NCBI GenBank assembly: GCA_017959005.1
Contig: JAGDBO010000008.1
Location: 1-64,000 of the forward strand
Direction of reading: 5' to 3'
DNA length: 64,000 nt
Source: Bacteroidales bacterium
Lineage (GTDB): Bacteria; Bacteroidota; Bacteroidia; Bacteroidales; UBA932
Shown here: in pieces, positions 1 through 7,938 of the stretch
How the letters are laid out: each line of letters opens with the position of its first letter
Numbering within the stretch: position 1 is the first letter of the stretch
Notes under the pieces: model-generated
What the model saw: the letters and a program-made list of their open reading frames with translations, nothing else
Told to the model about the DNA's origin: nothing
Databases searched by the model: none
Position numbers and translations under genes: made by a program

Positions 1-10
1 AAATCAGAAG

Positions 11-526
11 ATGAAAAAGATTTTAATTCTTGCTCTTGCACTTGTTTTTGTTCTTCCTTCATTTGCTCAGAAGCTTACAAAGGAGGAGAAGGCTGCTCAG
101 CAGAAGGCTCTCTATGAGACTATGGTCAAGGCTCTTGAGGAGAACGATTGGGCTATCGTTCCATCTTCATACACAGACTCTGACGGTATCTCAGAACAGC
201 TTACTGATAACGGCATATTCATCTCTTATGAGAAGAAAAATATGTTTATGCAGGGCTTAAGAGTTTGCGGTAATTCCTATACCAACATCGCAGAGGTAAA
301 GGACATCGAATTCAACAAAGACAAGAAGGGTAACATTAAGAATGTAATTATCAGAGTACAGGGAAGACACATCCAGGGTACATACAAGATTACTCTTCCA
401 AAGGTAGATAACGGAAACAATGTGGATGTAATTTTCACTCCTTCTTCCGGAACTACCCGTAAGTTCCAGGGACCGCTTGTACCTTCAAAGGTTGCAGGCT
501 TCTATAAGAAATCTAACCCGGAGTAA
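11..526 (+). CDS. Secreted DUF4251-like protein
   Basis: 171 residues beginning with a clear signal peptide (MKK, a hydrophobic run, then SFAQ at about residue 20), so the mature protein should be periplasmic or outer-membrane associated. The C-terminal two thirds, ending in a conserved-looking segment around FTPSSGTTRKFQGPL, resembles the DUF4251 family of secreted Bacteroidales proteins, whose function is unknown. No catalytic motif or lipobox is visible. Only ten bases of upstream sequence are in the window, so its promoter cannot be judged. It is followed by a hairpin terminator, so it is probably the last or only gene of its transcript. The family call rests on the overall pattern, not on a signature residue. 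Confidence 0.7.
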   Translation: MKKILILALALVFVLPSFAQKLTKEEKAAQQKALYETMVKALEENDWAIVPSSYTDSDGISEQLTDNGIFISYEKKNMFMQGLRVCGNSYTNIAEVKDIEFNKDKKGNIKNVIIRVQGRHIQGTYKITLPKVDNGNNVDVIFTPSSGTTRKFQGPLVPSKVAGFYKKSNPE

Positions 527-554
527 ACTCTGAGAATCAAATACTTACGAAAGA

Positions 555-587
555 GGGATGACCAGAATAGTGGTCATCCCCTTTTTA
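555..587 (+). terminator. Intrinsic terminator
   Basis: A perfect 10-bp stem (GGGATGACCA, loop GAATAG, TGGTCATCCC) is followed by CTTTTTAT. It lies 29 bases after the DUF4251-like gene and before the end of the convergent serine hydrolase gene. Confidence 0.85.
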
Positions 588-652
588 TATCCCGTCTCCG
601 CTACTCTTACCTTTGCAGAATGCGGAGCTGTTCTTACTTTCTTTGTTCTCCG

Positions 653-2200
653 TTAGTAAGAGGAGTAAACTGTTGCCATGATGGCGTTCAGAGCAACGTA
701 AATCGCTGTATCAAAGTCATCCTTAGGGCTTCTGGAGTTGCAGAGCAGAACTCCGTTAACACCGTTCTTTCCTCTTGCCCAAATTGTAGCAGTACCTGCA
801 ATGTTTCCTCCGTGGTAAGATGCCCAGTTGGTAAGAGTTGAGTGACCTATTCTCCAACCGAAACCGTAACCTCCCGGAGATGAAGATGTATAGTTGTAAT
901 ACATCAAATCCAAAGTCTCCTTCTTAAGAATATCAGGAACAACAGTTCCGTAATCCTCAGCACAGAGAACCTGCATAAGGTCTGGTGCAGAAGCTATTAC
1001 AGCTCCGCAGGCACCTACAACGGTCATATCGTTTCCGTAACCGTCATTGCCGGATACCTGTGAGTAATAAACGCACTCGTTTGAACGTCTGTCTGACTTT
1101 TGAGTCTTTGCAACCCACATATCTGTTACACCTGCTTTTGCAGTAACCTCTCTCAAATAAGTTTCATAGGACTTACCAGTAATCTTCTCAATGATCTGAC
1201 CTAAAACGCAGAATCCCAAATTGTAGTAAGAGTAAACAGCACCAGGCTCGTTGGTAGTTGCAGTACCAACCATATATTTCACTCTCTCTGTCAGACTCTT
1301 GCCATAGAATCTGGAGTCTCCTGTAAAGATAGGATCCACGCCGCCTGTTGTAGCATATTGCCAGCCGGTAGTGTGAGTAAGGAGGTGTCTTACCTTAATC
1401 TTGTCTACACGTGCTCCATGAGTTCCAGGATACATGCTGTAAAGAATACCCTCTTTACTTCCCTCTCCGTTTGCTCCTGCAGGTGCAAATACATAATCAT
1501 CAGGAGACAAGAGACCCTCTTCATACAATGTCATGATACAGAGAGCAGTCTGAGCTTTTGAAACGCTGGCTAGACGGAAGAGCATATTTGGAGCAACTCT
1601 CACTTTTGGAGTAGCATCAATGTTTGCATAACCGTAACCGTTTGCAAAAACAAGCTTCTCATTCTTTGTGCAGGCAACGGAAATACCAGGGATATTGTAC
1701 TTAGCCATAACAGCATAAACCTGTTCGTCTATTGTGTTGTTTCCCTTCTTTACAAAGATGAAATATTTTTTGCTGGTAGAACCGTTCTCCGCAGTAACCA
1801 CCATCTCCGTATCATTGGTAAAGTCAAAGGATGTAACTCCCGATGTAGCAGCCACTCCGCCAATCTTTGCCGTAGCCTTGTCACTGATGCTGAATGTTGG
1901 AACAAGCTTGGTAATATCTACCGTCTCCGGAACTGTAATCAATACAAGATTTCTGTTCTGAATTGTTGAAATAGTTGCAGATGGATTGGAAGCAAGACCT
2001 GTATTGTTTGCAGATTTAAACTGGAATACAACCAAATCACAAGCCTTTGATACTGTTGGAGTTGGAGGATTAGGAGTAGGATCCGGATCCAATGGTTTAC
2101 TGCCACCGCCACCACCGCAACTTGCAACAAGCAGCATTGATGAAACCATCACTGCTGCAAGGAGCAGTGTTTTTGCTTTCATAAAAAATCTACTTTTCAT
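653..2200 (-). CDS. Serine hydrolase lipoprotein, beta-lactamase class C fold
   Basis: 515 residues. A lipoprotein signal (VASC followed by five Gly) predicts an envelope lipoprotein. A proline-rich linker leads to an Ig-like domain at about residues 50-150, resembling the DUF5018-type domains placed before catalytic modules in Bacteroidetes. The class C beta-lactamase/DD-peptidase-like domain follows. Its nucleophile motif S-x-x-K is SVSK in FRLASVSK, the second motif is YSYYN, and the third-motif region reads YHGGN. The family includes esterases, D-aminopeptidases and peptidoglycan-related enzymes, so the substrate cannot be named. A second Met at residue 7 (position 2182) would give an equally good signal peptide. 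No TAnnTTTG promoter was found just upstream. Confidence 0.8.
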   Translation of the reverse strand: MKSRFFMKAKTLLLAAVMVSSMLLVASCGGGGGSKPLDPDPTPNPPTPTVSKACDLVVFQFKSANNTGLASNPSATISTIQNRNLVLITVPETVDITKLVPTFSISDKATAKIGGVAATSGVTSFDFTNDTEMVVTAENGSTSKKYFIFVKKGNNTIDEQVYAVMAKYNIPGISVACTKNEKLVFANGYGYANIDATPKVRVAPNMLFRLASVSKAQTALCIMTLYEEGLLSPDDYVFAPAGANGEGSKEGILYSMYPGTHGARVDKIKVRHLLTHTTGWQYATTGGVDPIFTGDSRFYGKSLTERVKYMVGTATTNEPGAVYSYYNLGFCVLGQIIEKITGKSYETYLREVTAKAGVTDMWVAKTQKSDRRSNECVYYSQVSGNDGYGNDMTVVGACGAVIASAPDLMQVLCAEDYGTVVPDILKKETLDLMYYNYTSSSPGGYGFGWRIGHSTLTNWASYHGGNIAGTATIWARGKNGVNGVLLCNSRSPKDDFDTAIYVALNAIMATVYSSY

Positions 2201-2281
2201 AATTCAAGATTTTAATCCTTTTTATAATTATCTATTCTTTTTTCAACTTGCATAACTCTCTTGCTATCAATCTAATAACCA

Positions 2282-4816
2282 TTAATAGCGTCTCTTTATC
2301 TTCTCTTTCTTGAAGATGTATTCACCCTCATTTGTGATACCCTCAATGATTACGGTGTAACTTGAGTTACCGTCTGAGGTATTAAATTTGAAGCCGCCCT
2401 TTCCGTCAGTAACCTGAACGTTAGGATTCCAGTAAACGGTGCTTCTCTTATCTGAACCGCCGCGTATAATTCCCTTACCGTAAACATCGTATGCAGGAGA
2501 GTAGAACCTCTTAGGTCTCTGCCAGCCAAGAGGATAGCCCTTGCTTACATTCTTAGGCATACCGGTTCTTGCACTAGGCCTTGTCTTTATCATTATTACT
2601 CTTCTGAGTGATGCGCTACCCTCAATCATAGGAACAAACGGTGCTGCATCATTACCCTGCAGATAGACAAATGCCTCCAACTCATCTACGTTGTAATGCT
2701 CCAATTCTGAAGAGGACTGTGCCTGCATTCCGTTAACAAATACCACAACCTCCGCCATATCTGAAACCTCCCATTCAGAGGCTACTCCGGCAACTCTGCT
2801 CATAAGTTTTCTCTCTCCTGTAACGGTATCTGTTGAAAATCTTAAACCTTGGCAAGTCTCAATGACATAGGTCATTACATCATATCCGATAAATGGTTTA
2901 AGATCCTCCTCAGTCTTAAGCTGACCCTGTTTGAAATATTGAACAGGGAATGGAGAGATGTTATCAGAAGCCTTAACTTTTCTCATTGAGGTAACATAGA
3001 TAGGATCCAGCTGGTATACCTTTTCTCCACCGGTATTGTAATAGTTCTGAATCATATACTGAGCATCCTCATCTGAGTAGTTAATCTTCTGTTTTCTGCG
3101 GTTGTATTGAATCAGCGGAGCAAATGAATCTTCAGAAATTGAAGGGATGAAAGACTTTCTTCCTCCGGTTCCAACTGCATTGACAATGAAGAGTGTAGAG
3201 TCCGGGAAGTCTATGTCTTTGAGTTCAAAGAAACCTGCAGAATCCAACTCACCCATTGCGGTGAATCCAATAGAAGGAGCTACAAATGAGACTATTGAAG
3301 ACTTACCTCTTCTCATAGAGGCCTTTCTTACTCTTCCGCTGATTGTCTGAATATACTCCTTCCCAAACTGAGGAAGTTCAAACTGAGCCTTGAAGATTGC
3401 AGGGAGATCATAGTACTGCCAGCCCTGAGTCATCATAAGAAGATCCACGTCACGGTCCCTTACATCCATTGGAACTGAAGTGTCAAAATATCTCTGAGGA
3501 TTCTCCACATATCCCTTAATCTCAGATGATAAGAACATATAGGAGATGATGTTGTCCTCCGCTCCGGTATAAGGTGCGTGGCTGTCATCCGTAACGGAAA
3601 CGGAGAAGTTTCCGGCAATAGGTTTATCCAAATCCAATGAGCAGGTAACCAAATCTCTCTGAGTATATTCAGGTTTATCCGTAGAGAACTTTAATCCATC
3701 CTTGGTTGAAGGAAGTACAAAGAAAGGTCTCTTTGCATATACATTTCCCTGATTGTCTGCAATTGTTGCAACATTTACTCCCTCAGCCATTTTCATAATA
3801 GGAAGAGCCAGCTTTGAAGAGTGTTTGAAATCTCCGTTGTAGAAAATCTCCGTTCCGTTGGAGAGTATCACTCTCAAAGAATCTTTGTTGAGATCATCCG
3901 TTGCATAGAGTTCTGCAATAAAGTTGTCTCCTTTACGTGTAAGATTAATCTGAGCACCCGTTGTTGAGACTTCCGGAAGGTTAATCTTCTCAGTAACCTC
4001 TCTCTCGTCAGTTACAACTGCATAATACTTCTTACCCGGTTCCGCGGTAAAGACAAAGCTTCCCATACCAATATCATTGGTCTCAAACTCAGCCACTTTC
4101 TCACCCTTAGATGTGAAGACTTCTCCCTTGGTCTTTGTTCCGAATCCCTCTTCATTGATGCTCTTTACACCCATCTTTGTCTTAACGGAAGCAAAGTATC
4201 TGCCGCTCTCCGGCAGGAACTGACAATCAATCTTGCTGTGAACCTTTTCCTTCTTGAAAGGATTCTGAACACCAACCTTTGTAAATTCCGCGGTCTCGTT
4301 AACCTTGTGTTCAACAAGATCCTTAACAAAGTTATCCTTTATAGGATTTATCACCATTATACGGCGGGTAAATATGTAATCCACCGGGAAGTTGAGTCCC
4401 CAATAGGTATAAGCCCTGAGGATGGAGATTCCGGTGTTCATATCGCTGTCCAAAACAATGTAACCCTGAAGCACACCGTTACGTCTCTTAATCTTAACTC
4501 TCTGAACTGTACGTACGGTCTCCTCTACCCTGTTTGAATAGACATTTTTATTGTAGTAGTAGGTGAGAAGTTCTACATAGATGAAGTTACTCTCCGGAAA
4601 CTCTGAAATCAGAGAATTGTTAACCAGGTAACCCTTAAACCACAATGTATCTCCAACGCAGTAAGTCTCTTTATCTGTCTGAAGATAAAGCTTCTCCGGG
4701 GAGAGCAATTGTGAGAAGGCTGTGAATCTCTCATCAATTTTGCTCTGAGCAAAAAGGTTTCCGCCCATCAGCAGGCAAACAAGGAGTAATAGTGGTAACG
4801 TCTGTTTTGTCTTCAT
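2282..4816 (-). CDS. MG2/carboxypeptidase-like outer-membrane protein with TonB plug-like region
   Basis: 844 residues with an N-terminal signal peptide ending near FAQS. The first part (LYLQTDKETYCVGDTLWFKGYLV) has the look of an MG2/alpha-2-macroglobulin-like beta domain, followed by further beta-rich segments. Around residues 590-760 the sequence (DPIYVTSMRK ... VETCQGLRF ... VVFVNG ... VIMIKTRPS) resembles a TonB-dependent receptor plug without a barrel. Large proteins of this build are common in Bacteroidetes, often annotated as plug-containing or MG2 proteins of unknown function. The gene lies between the tsf terminator and the serine hydrolase, on the same strand as both. A degenerate promoter-like TATCTTGC lies at 4838-4845, one T short of consensus. 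Confidence 0.65.
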   Translation of the reverse strand: MKTKQTLPLLLLVCLLMGGNLFAQSKIDERFTAFSQLLSPEKLYLQTDKETYCVGDTLWFKGYLVNNSLISEFPESNFIYVELLTYYYNKNVYSNRVEETVRTVQRVKIKRRNGVLQGYIVLDSDMNTGISILRAYTYWGLNFPVDYIFTRRIMVINPIKDNFVKDLVEHKVNETAEFTKVGVQNPFKKEKVHSKIDCQFLPESGRYFASVKTKMGVKSINEEGFGTKTKGEVFTSKGEKVAEFETNDIGMGSFVFTAEPGKKYYAVVTDEREVTEKINLPEVSTTGAQINLTRKGDNFIAELYATDDLNKDSLRVILSNGTEIFYNGDFKHSSKLALPIMKMAEGVNVATIADNQGNVYAKRPFFVLPSTKDGLKFSTDKPEYTQRDLVTCSLDLDKPIAGNFSVSVTDDSHAPYTGAEDNIISYMFLSSEIKGYVENPQRYFDTSVPMDVRDRDVDLLMMTQGWQYYDLPAIFKAQFELPQFGKEYIQTISGRVRKASMRRGKSSIVSFVAPSIGFTAMGELDSAGFFELKDIDFPDSTLFIVNAVGTGGRKSFIPSISEDSFAPLIQYNRRKQKINYSDEDAQYMIQNYYNTGGEKVYQLDPIYVTSMRKVKASDNISPFPVQYFKQGQLKTEEDLKPFIGYDVMTYVIETCQGLRFSTDTVTGERKLMSRVAGVASEWEVSDMAEVVVFVNGMQAQSSSELEHYNVDELEAFVYLQGNDAAPFVPMIEGSASLRRVIMIKTRPSARTGMPKNVSKGYPLGWQRPKRFYSPAYDVYGKGIIRGGSDKRSTVYWNPNVQVTDGKGGFKFNTSDGNSSYTVIIEGITNEGEYIFKKEKIKRRY

Positions 4817-4851
4817 AATAATTCAACGCATTTGGGTGCAAGATACAAAAA

Positions 4852-4895
4852 AAAACAAAAGGGGTAGCGCAAAAATCATTCCGTCTACCCCTTTA
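4852..4895 (-). terminator. Intrinsic terminator after tsf
   Basis: Read on the minus strand, AAAGGGGTAG pairs with CTACCCCTTT around an 18-base loop and is followed by a T-rich tract. It lies 22 bases past the tsf stop and separates the ribosomal/translation operon from the next gene. Confidence 0.8.
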
Positions 4896-4916
4896 AATGT
4901 GTTATTTTACCTCTCC

Positions 4917-5912
4917 TTAGTCTGCCAGAGAGAATCTGTGGAAGGCAACAACCTTAACCTCAGGATCTACTCTCTTCAGGTACTGAGATACTGTCTCCTT
5001 ACCGTCTCCAAGAGCAAGAATCTGCTCGTTAAGAGTCTTCTCCTTAAAGAACTTCTGAAGACGACCGTTGGCAATGTTCTGAATCATTGCCTCAGGAAGT
5101 GAGGCTGCCTTCTGCTCAGCTGCCTCCTTCATGATCTTACGGCCCTGCTCTGCCTGCTCAGCGGTAATCCATCCCTTTGCAGTGTTGCTCTCAATATGAT
5201 CCTCACTGTCAAAGTGGTTAGGATTAAGGCCGGCCTTTGAGAGAGCTGCGTCTACAGCCTTCTTTACAAGCTCTTCCTTAGTCTTGTTAACTGCAAGTGC
5301 AAACTCCTCATCTTTTCTTGCCTGAGGAATCTCATCTGCGGTAACAGCTATAGGAGCCATTGCAGTAATCTGCATTGCAATCTCCTTAACAGCGTCGTCT
5401 GCAATCTTCTTGTTGAATCCTACTATGGTAGCCACCTTCTTGTTGCTGTGAACGTAGAAGCCAACGTAAGGAGCCTCAACTTTCTCATAGCAAGCAATAA
5501 CGTGTTTCTCACCACTCTTACCTGTCTGATCCATAATTGCATCGTCAACTGTGATATCTCCGAGTTTGCATTTCTTCAGAGAATCAAGGTCTGCAGGATA
5601 CTCAGCCATAGCAGCGTCTGCTATTCCGTTTGCAAGTGCCTGGAATCCGTCAGTTTTTGCTACGAAATCAGTCTCGCAACCGAGGCAAACCATAACGGCC
5701 TTATTCATCTCACCGTTTGTACGTGCCAGAACTGCACCCTCAGTAGTCTCTCTGTCTGAACGCTTTGCAGCAACAACCTTACCCTTCTCTCTAAGGATTT
5801 CCTTTGCTCTGTCAAAGTCACCGTCAGCCTCAATGAGAGCCTTCTTGCAGTCCATCATACCGGCCTGCGTCATCTGACGCAATTTCATTACATCTGATGC
5901 TTTAATATCCAT
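4917..5912 (-). CDS. tsf: Elongation factor Ts
   Basis: 331 residues, the longer Bacteroidetes form. EF-Ts is the guanine-nucleotide exchange factor that recycles EF-Tu in the cytoplasm. The N-terminal UBA-like region contains the signature VMKLRQMTQAGMMDCKKAL, and the core carries the EF-Tu contact segment GCETDFVAKTDGF. It starts with ATG 11 bases after rpsB and is probably cotranscribed with it, the usual rpsB-tsf arrangement. A strong terminator follows the stop codon. Confidence 0.97.
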   Translation of the reverse strand: MDIKASDVMKLRQMTQAGMMDCKKALIEADGDFDRAKEILREKGKVVAAKRSDRETTEGAVLARTNGEMNKAVMVCLGCETDFVAKTDGFQALANGIADAAMAEYPADLDSLKKCKLGDITVDDAIMDQTGKSGEKHVIACYEKVEAPYVGFYVHSNKKVATIVGFNKKIADDAVKEIAMQITAMAPIAVTADEIPQARKDEEFALAVNKTKEELVKKAVDAALSKAGLNPNHFDSEDHIESNTAKGWITAEQAEQGRKIMKEAAEQKAASLPEAMIQNIANGRLQKFFKEKTLNEQILALGDGKETVSQYLKRVDPEVKVVAFHRFSLAD

Positions 5913-5923
5913 AACTTTCCTCC

Positions 5924-6793
5924 TTATTCTGCTTTAGGCTCTGCCTTTTTAGCAGGCTTTGCATCCTCTGTATTTACTTTTCTTCTTGGGCGGATTTTCT
6001 TTCCCTCAGGAACTGAATCGGAAGCCTTCTTCTCTCCTTCCATCTTTGCAAGTTCCTTATCCTTAGCCCTTTTCTCTTCCTCTGCAGCTTGCTTCTCTCT
6101 CTCGAGTTTTCTCTCCTCAAGACCCTCAGCAATAGCGCCGCAAAGTGCACCTACAACAACTGCAACACTCTTTGCTGCATCGTCATTTGCAGGGATAACA
6201 TAATCAATCGGAGTTGGGTCGCAGCAAGTATCAACCATCGCGATAACAGGAATATTCAGTCTCTTAGCCTCTTTTACTGCATTGGCTTCTTTCTGAACAT
6301 CAACAACAAACAGTGCTGATGGGAGACGACTCATATCTGCGATAGAACCTAAGTTCTTCTCCAATTTTGCTCTCTGACGGTCTACCTGGAGTTTCTCTCT
6401 CTTTGCAAGAGTCTCATATGTACCGTCTGATTTCATTTTATCTATGGTGTTCATCTTCTTAACCGCCTTACGGATTGTAGGGAAGTTAGTAAGCATTCCA
6501 CCAGGCCATCTTTCTGTAACGTAAGGCATATTAACGGATTGTGCTTTCTCTGCGATAATATCCTTAGCCTGTTTTTTAGTAGCTACAAAGAGAACTCTGC
6601 GGCCACTGCGTGCAAGATTCTTCAGCATTGCTGCTGCATCATCTATCATAAGCACGGTTTTGTGCAGGTCTATGATATGGATTCCGTTCTTCTCCATAAA
6701 GATATAAGGAGCCATCTTAGGATTCCATTTCCTCTTCAAGTGTCCGAAGTGTGCACCTGCATCTAATAATTCTTGGAAATTTGTTCTTGGCAT
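5924..6793 (-). CDS. rpsB: 30S ribosomal protein S2
   Basis: 289 residues from ATG 6793 (MPRTNFQELLDAGAHFG). The frame can be extended three codons to a TTG at 6802, but the family start is MxRxxFQEL. S2 motifs are present: GAHFGH, WNPKMAPYIF, the FVATKKQA segment and RWPGGMLTNF. The C-terminus is long and Lys/Glu-rich, as in other Bacteroidetes. It lies downstream of rplM-rpsI on the same strand but is separated from rpsI by 182 bases carrying two crossing inverted repeats, a possible leader or switch. The gene pairs with tsf. Confidence 0.96.
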   Translation of the reverse strand: MPRTNFQELLDAGAHFGHLKRKWNPKMAPYIFMEKNGIHIIDLHKTVLMIDDAAAMLKNLARSGRRVLFVATKKQAKDIIAEKAQSVNMPYVTERWPGGMLTNFPTIRKAVKKMNTIDKMKSDGTYETLAKREKLQVDRQRAKLEKNLGSIADMSRLPSALFVVDVQKEANAVKEAKRLNIPVIAMVDTCCDPTPIDYVIPANDDAAKSVAVVVGALCGAIAEGLEERKLEREKQAAEEEKRAKDKELAKMEGEKKASDSVPEGKKIRPRRKVNTEDAKPAKKAEPKAE

Positions 6794-6896
6794 TTTTGTC
6801 AATTTTTAATGCTTGTTTTTTCTGTTTTGCCTGTCACTTTTGTGACTTGGCCTCTTTCATCAATCCTCAGGTAGTTTCCGTCCTGAAGATTTTTCG

Positions 6897-6957
6897 CAGA
6901 AGAGCAAAGTGCAGTAGTCTAATTGAATCCACAGCTTTTACAACTCTTCTGTGCACT
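6897..6957 (-). promoter_or_regulatory. Candidate structured leader of rpsB-tsf
   Basis: In the rpsI-rpsB gap the minus strand reads AGTGCA (6957-6952), CAGAAGAG (6951-6944), thirty bases, TGCACT (6913-6908), TTG, then CTCTTCTG (6904-6897). The two perfect repeats (6 and 8 bp) cross each other, so they could form a pseudoknot or two exclusive hairpins. The spacing and position suit a ribosomal-protein autoregulatory leader, as known for S2 in enterobacteria. No TAnnTTTG box was seen in the gap. Confidence 0.4.
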
Positions 6958-6975
6958 GATTGTCCAACGTAAATA

Positions 6976-7365
6976 TTAACGTTTGCTGAACTGGAAGCGT
7001 CTGCGTGCACCAGGCTGGCCAGGTTTCTTTCTCTCAACCTCTCTTGCATCTCTAGAAAGGAATCCCTCCTTCTTGAGAACGGAGCGGTAAGCCTCAGCAT
7101 CAATCTTGCAGAGTGCGCGAGAGATAGCAAGGCGAAGAGCCTCTGCCTGTCCCTTTATTCCACCACCGTCAAGGTTAACGTCAATGTCAAAATTACCTTG
7201 AGTGTTGGTTACTGTAAGTGGCTGCATTACAATGTACTTAAGGGAATCATCCGGAAAATATACGTTGAGTTCCTTACCGTTGATTGTAATGTTACCTTTA
7301 CCTGCATTCACATAAACGCGAGCCACAGCTGATTTACGTCTTCCAAGGGCGTTAACTTTCTCCAT
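6976..7365 (-). CDS. rpsI: 30S ribosomal protein S9
   Basis: 129 residues, normal length. Family features are the N-terminal NALGRRKSAVARVY, the GGGIKGQAEALRLAISRAL helix and the basic C-terminus GARRRFQFSKR, which in S9 reaches the P-site tRNA. It starts with ATG three bases after rplM and forms the standard L13-S9 operon. Confidence 0.97.
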   Translation of the reverse strand: MEKVNALGRRKSAVARVYVNAGKGNITINGKELNVYFPDDSLKYIVMQPLTVTNTQGNFDIDVNLDGGGIKGQAEALRLAISRALCKIDAEAYRSVLKKEGFLSRDAREVERKKPGQPGARRRFQFSKR

Positions 7366-7368
7366 GCT

Positions 7369-7821
7369 CTAAATTTCGTTTAAAGTGATTGTTTTTGGTT
7401 TCTGTGCCTCGTGAGGATGCTCACTTCCTGCATAAACGTGCAGGTTGCGGAACATCTGAGCTCCGAGTCTTGACTTAGGAAGCATTCCTCTTACAGCTTC
7501 CTCAATAACTGCTACCGGCTTGCGCTGCAATAACTCCTTAGGAGTTGTAAAGCGCTGGCCGCCAGGATAACCGGTGTGACGAACGTACACCTTGTCAGTC
7601 AACTTCTTGCCGGTGAGGCGCACCTTCTCAGCATTGATGACAATAACATTGTCACCGCAGTCTGTGTGAGGTGTGAAGTTGGCTTTCATCTTGCCCCTTA
7701 GCAGTAAAGCCACGCGAGAAGCAAGACGGCCTAAAACCTGATCTGTCGCATCAATCACAACCCACTCTTTTGTGGCTGTCTGATCGTTTACGAAGACCGA
7801 TTTGTAACTTCTGTAATCCAC
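7369..7821 (-). CDS. rplM: 50S ribosomal protein L13
   Basis: 150 residues. The start is GTG at 7821: alignment of the opening DYRSYKS with the usual MDTLSYK start supports it, and no ATG is available nearby. Family motifs are [36 protein letters not shown] and [11 protein letters not shown]. The gene heads the rplM-rpsI transcript, with a promoter about 65-95 bases upstream and a leader that can fold into a 6-bp hairpin (CTCCGC, CGGAT, GCGGAG) at 7845-7861. L13 represses its own operon in E. coli, so the leader is a plausible regulatory site. Confidence 0.96.
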   Translation of the reverse strand: MDYRSYKSVFVNDQTATKEWVVIDATDQVLGRLASRVALLLRGKMKANFTPHTDCGDNVIVINAEKVRLTGKKLTDKVYVRHTGYPGGQRFTTPKELLQRKPVAVIEEAVRGMLPKSRLGAQMFRNLHVYAGSEHPHEAQKPKTITLNEI

Positions 7822-7885
7822 TGTTTGTTGTTTTAAATTAATATTAACTCCGCATCCGGCGGAGCCCTCTTTTCAAAAAGGGGTG

Positions 7886-7916
7886 CAAATATAACTATTT
7901 TTTCCCCATCTGCAAA
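7886..7916 (-). promoter_or_regulatory. Promoter of rplM-rpsI
   Basis: Minus-strand TTTG (7916-7913), a 19-base spacer, then TATATTTG (7893-7886). This matches the Bacteroidetes housekeeping consensus TTTG-N19-21-TAnnTTTG exactly and predicts a leader of about 60 nt. Confidence 0.8.
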
Positions 7917-7924
7917 CTTCTATG

Positions 7925-7932
7925 TACTTTTG
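7925..7932 (+). promoter_or_regulatory. Promoter -7 element of dusB
   Basis: TACTTTTG fits TAnnTTTG. Only six bases separate it from the ATG at 7939, so the transcript would be leaderless or nearly so. No TTTG is seen at the expected -33 position. Confidence 0.55.
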
Positions 7933-7938
7933 CAATGT

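Noticed and set aside
4838-4845. TAnnTTGC sequences (4838-4845 minus, 35608-35615 plus, 62663-62670 plus) as promoters
   Set aside because: Each lacks one T of TAnnTTTG and has no -33 element at the right distance. They may be weak sites but are not supported.
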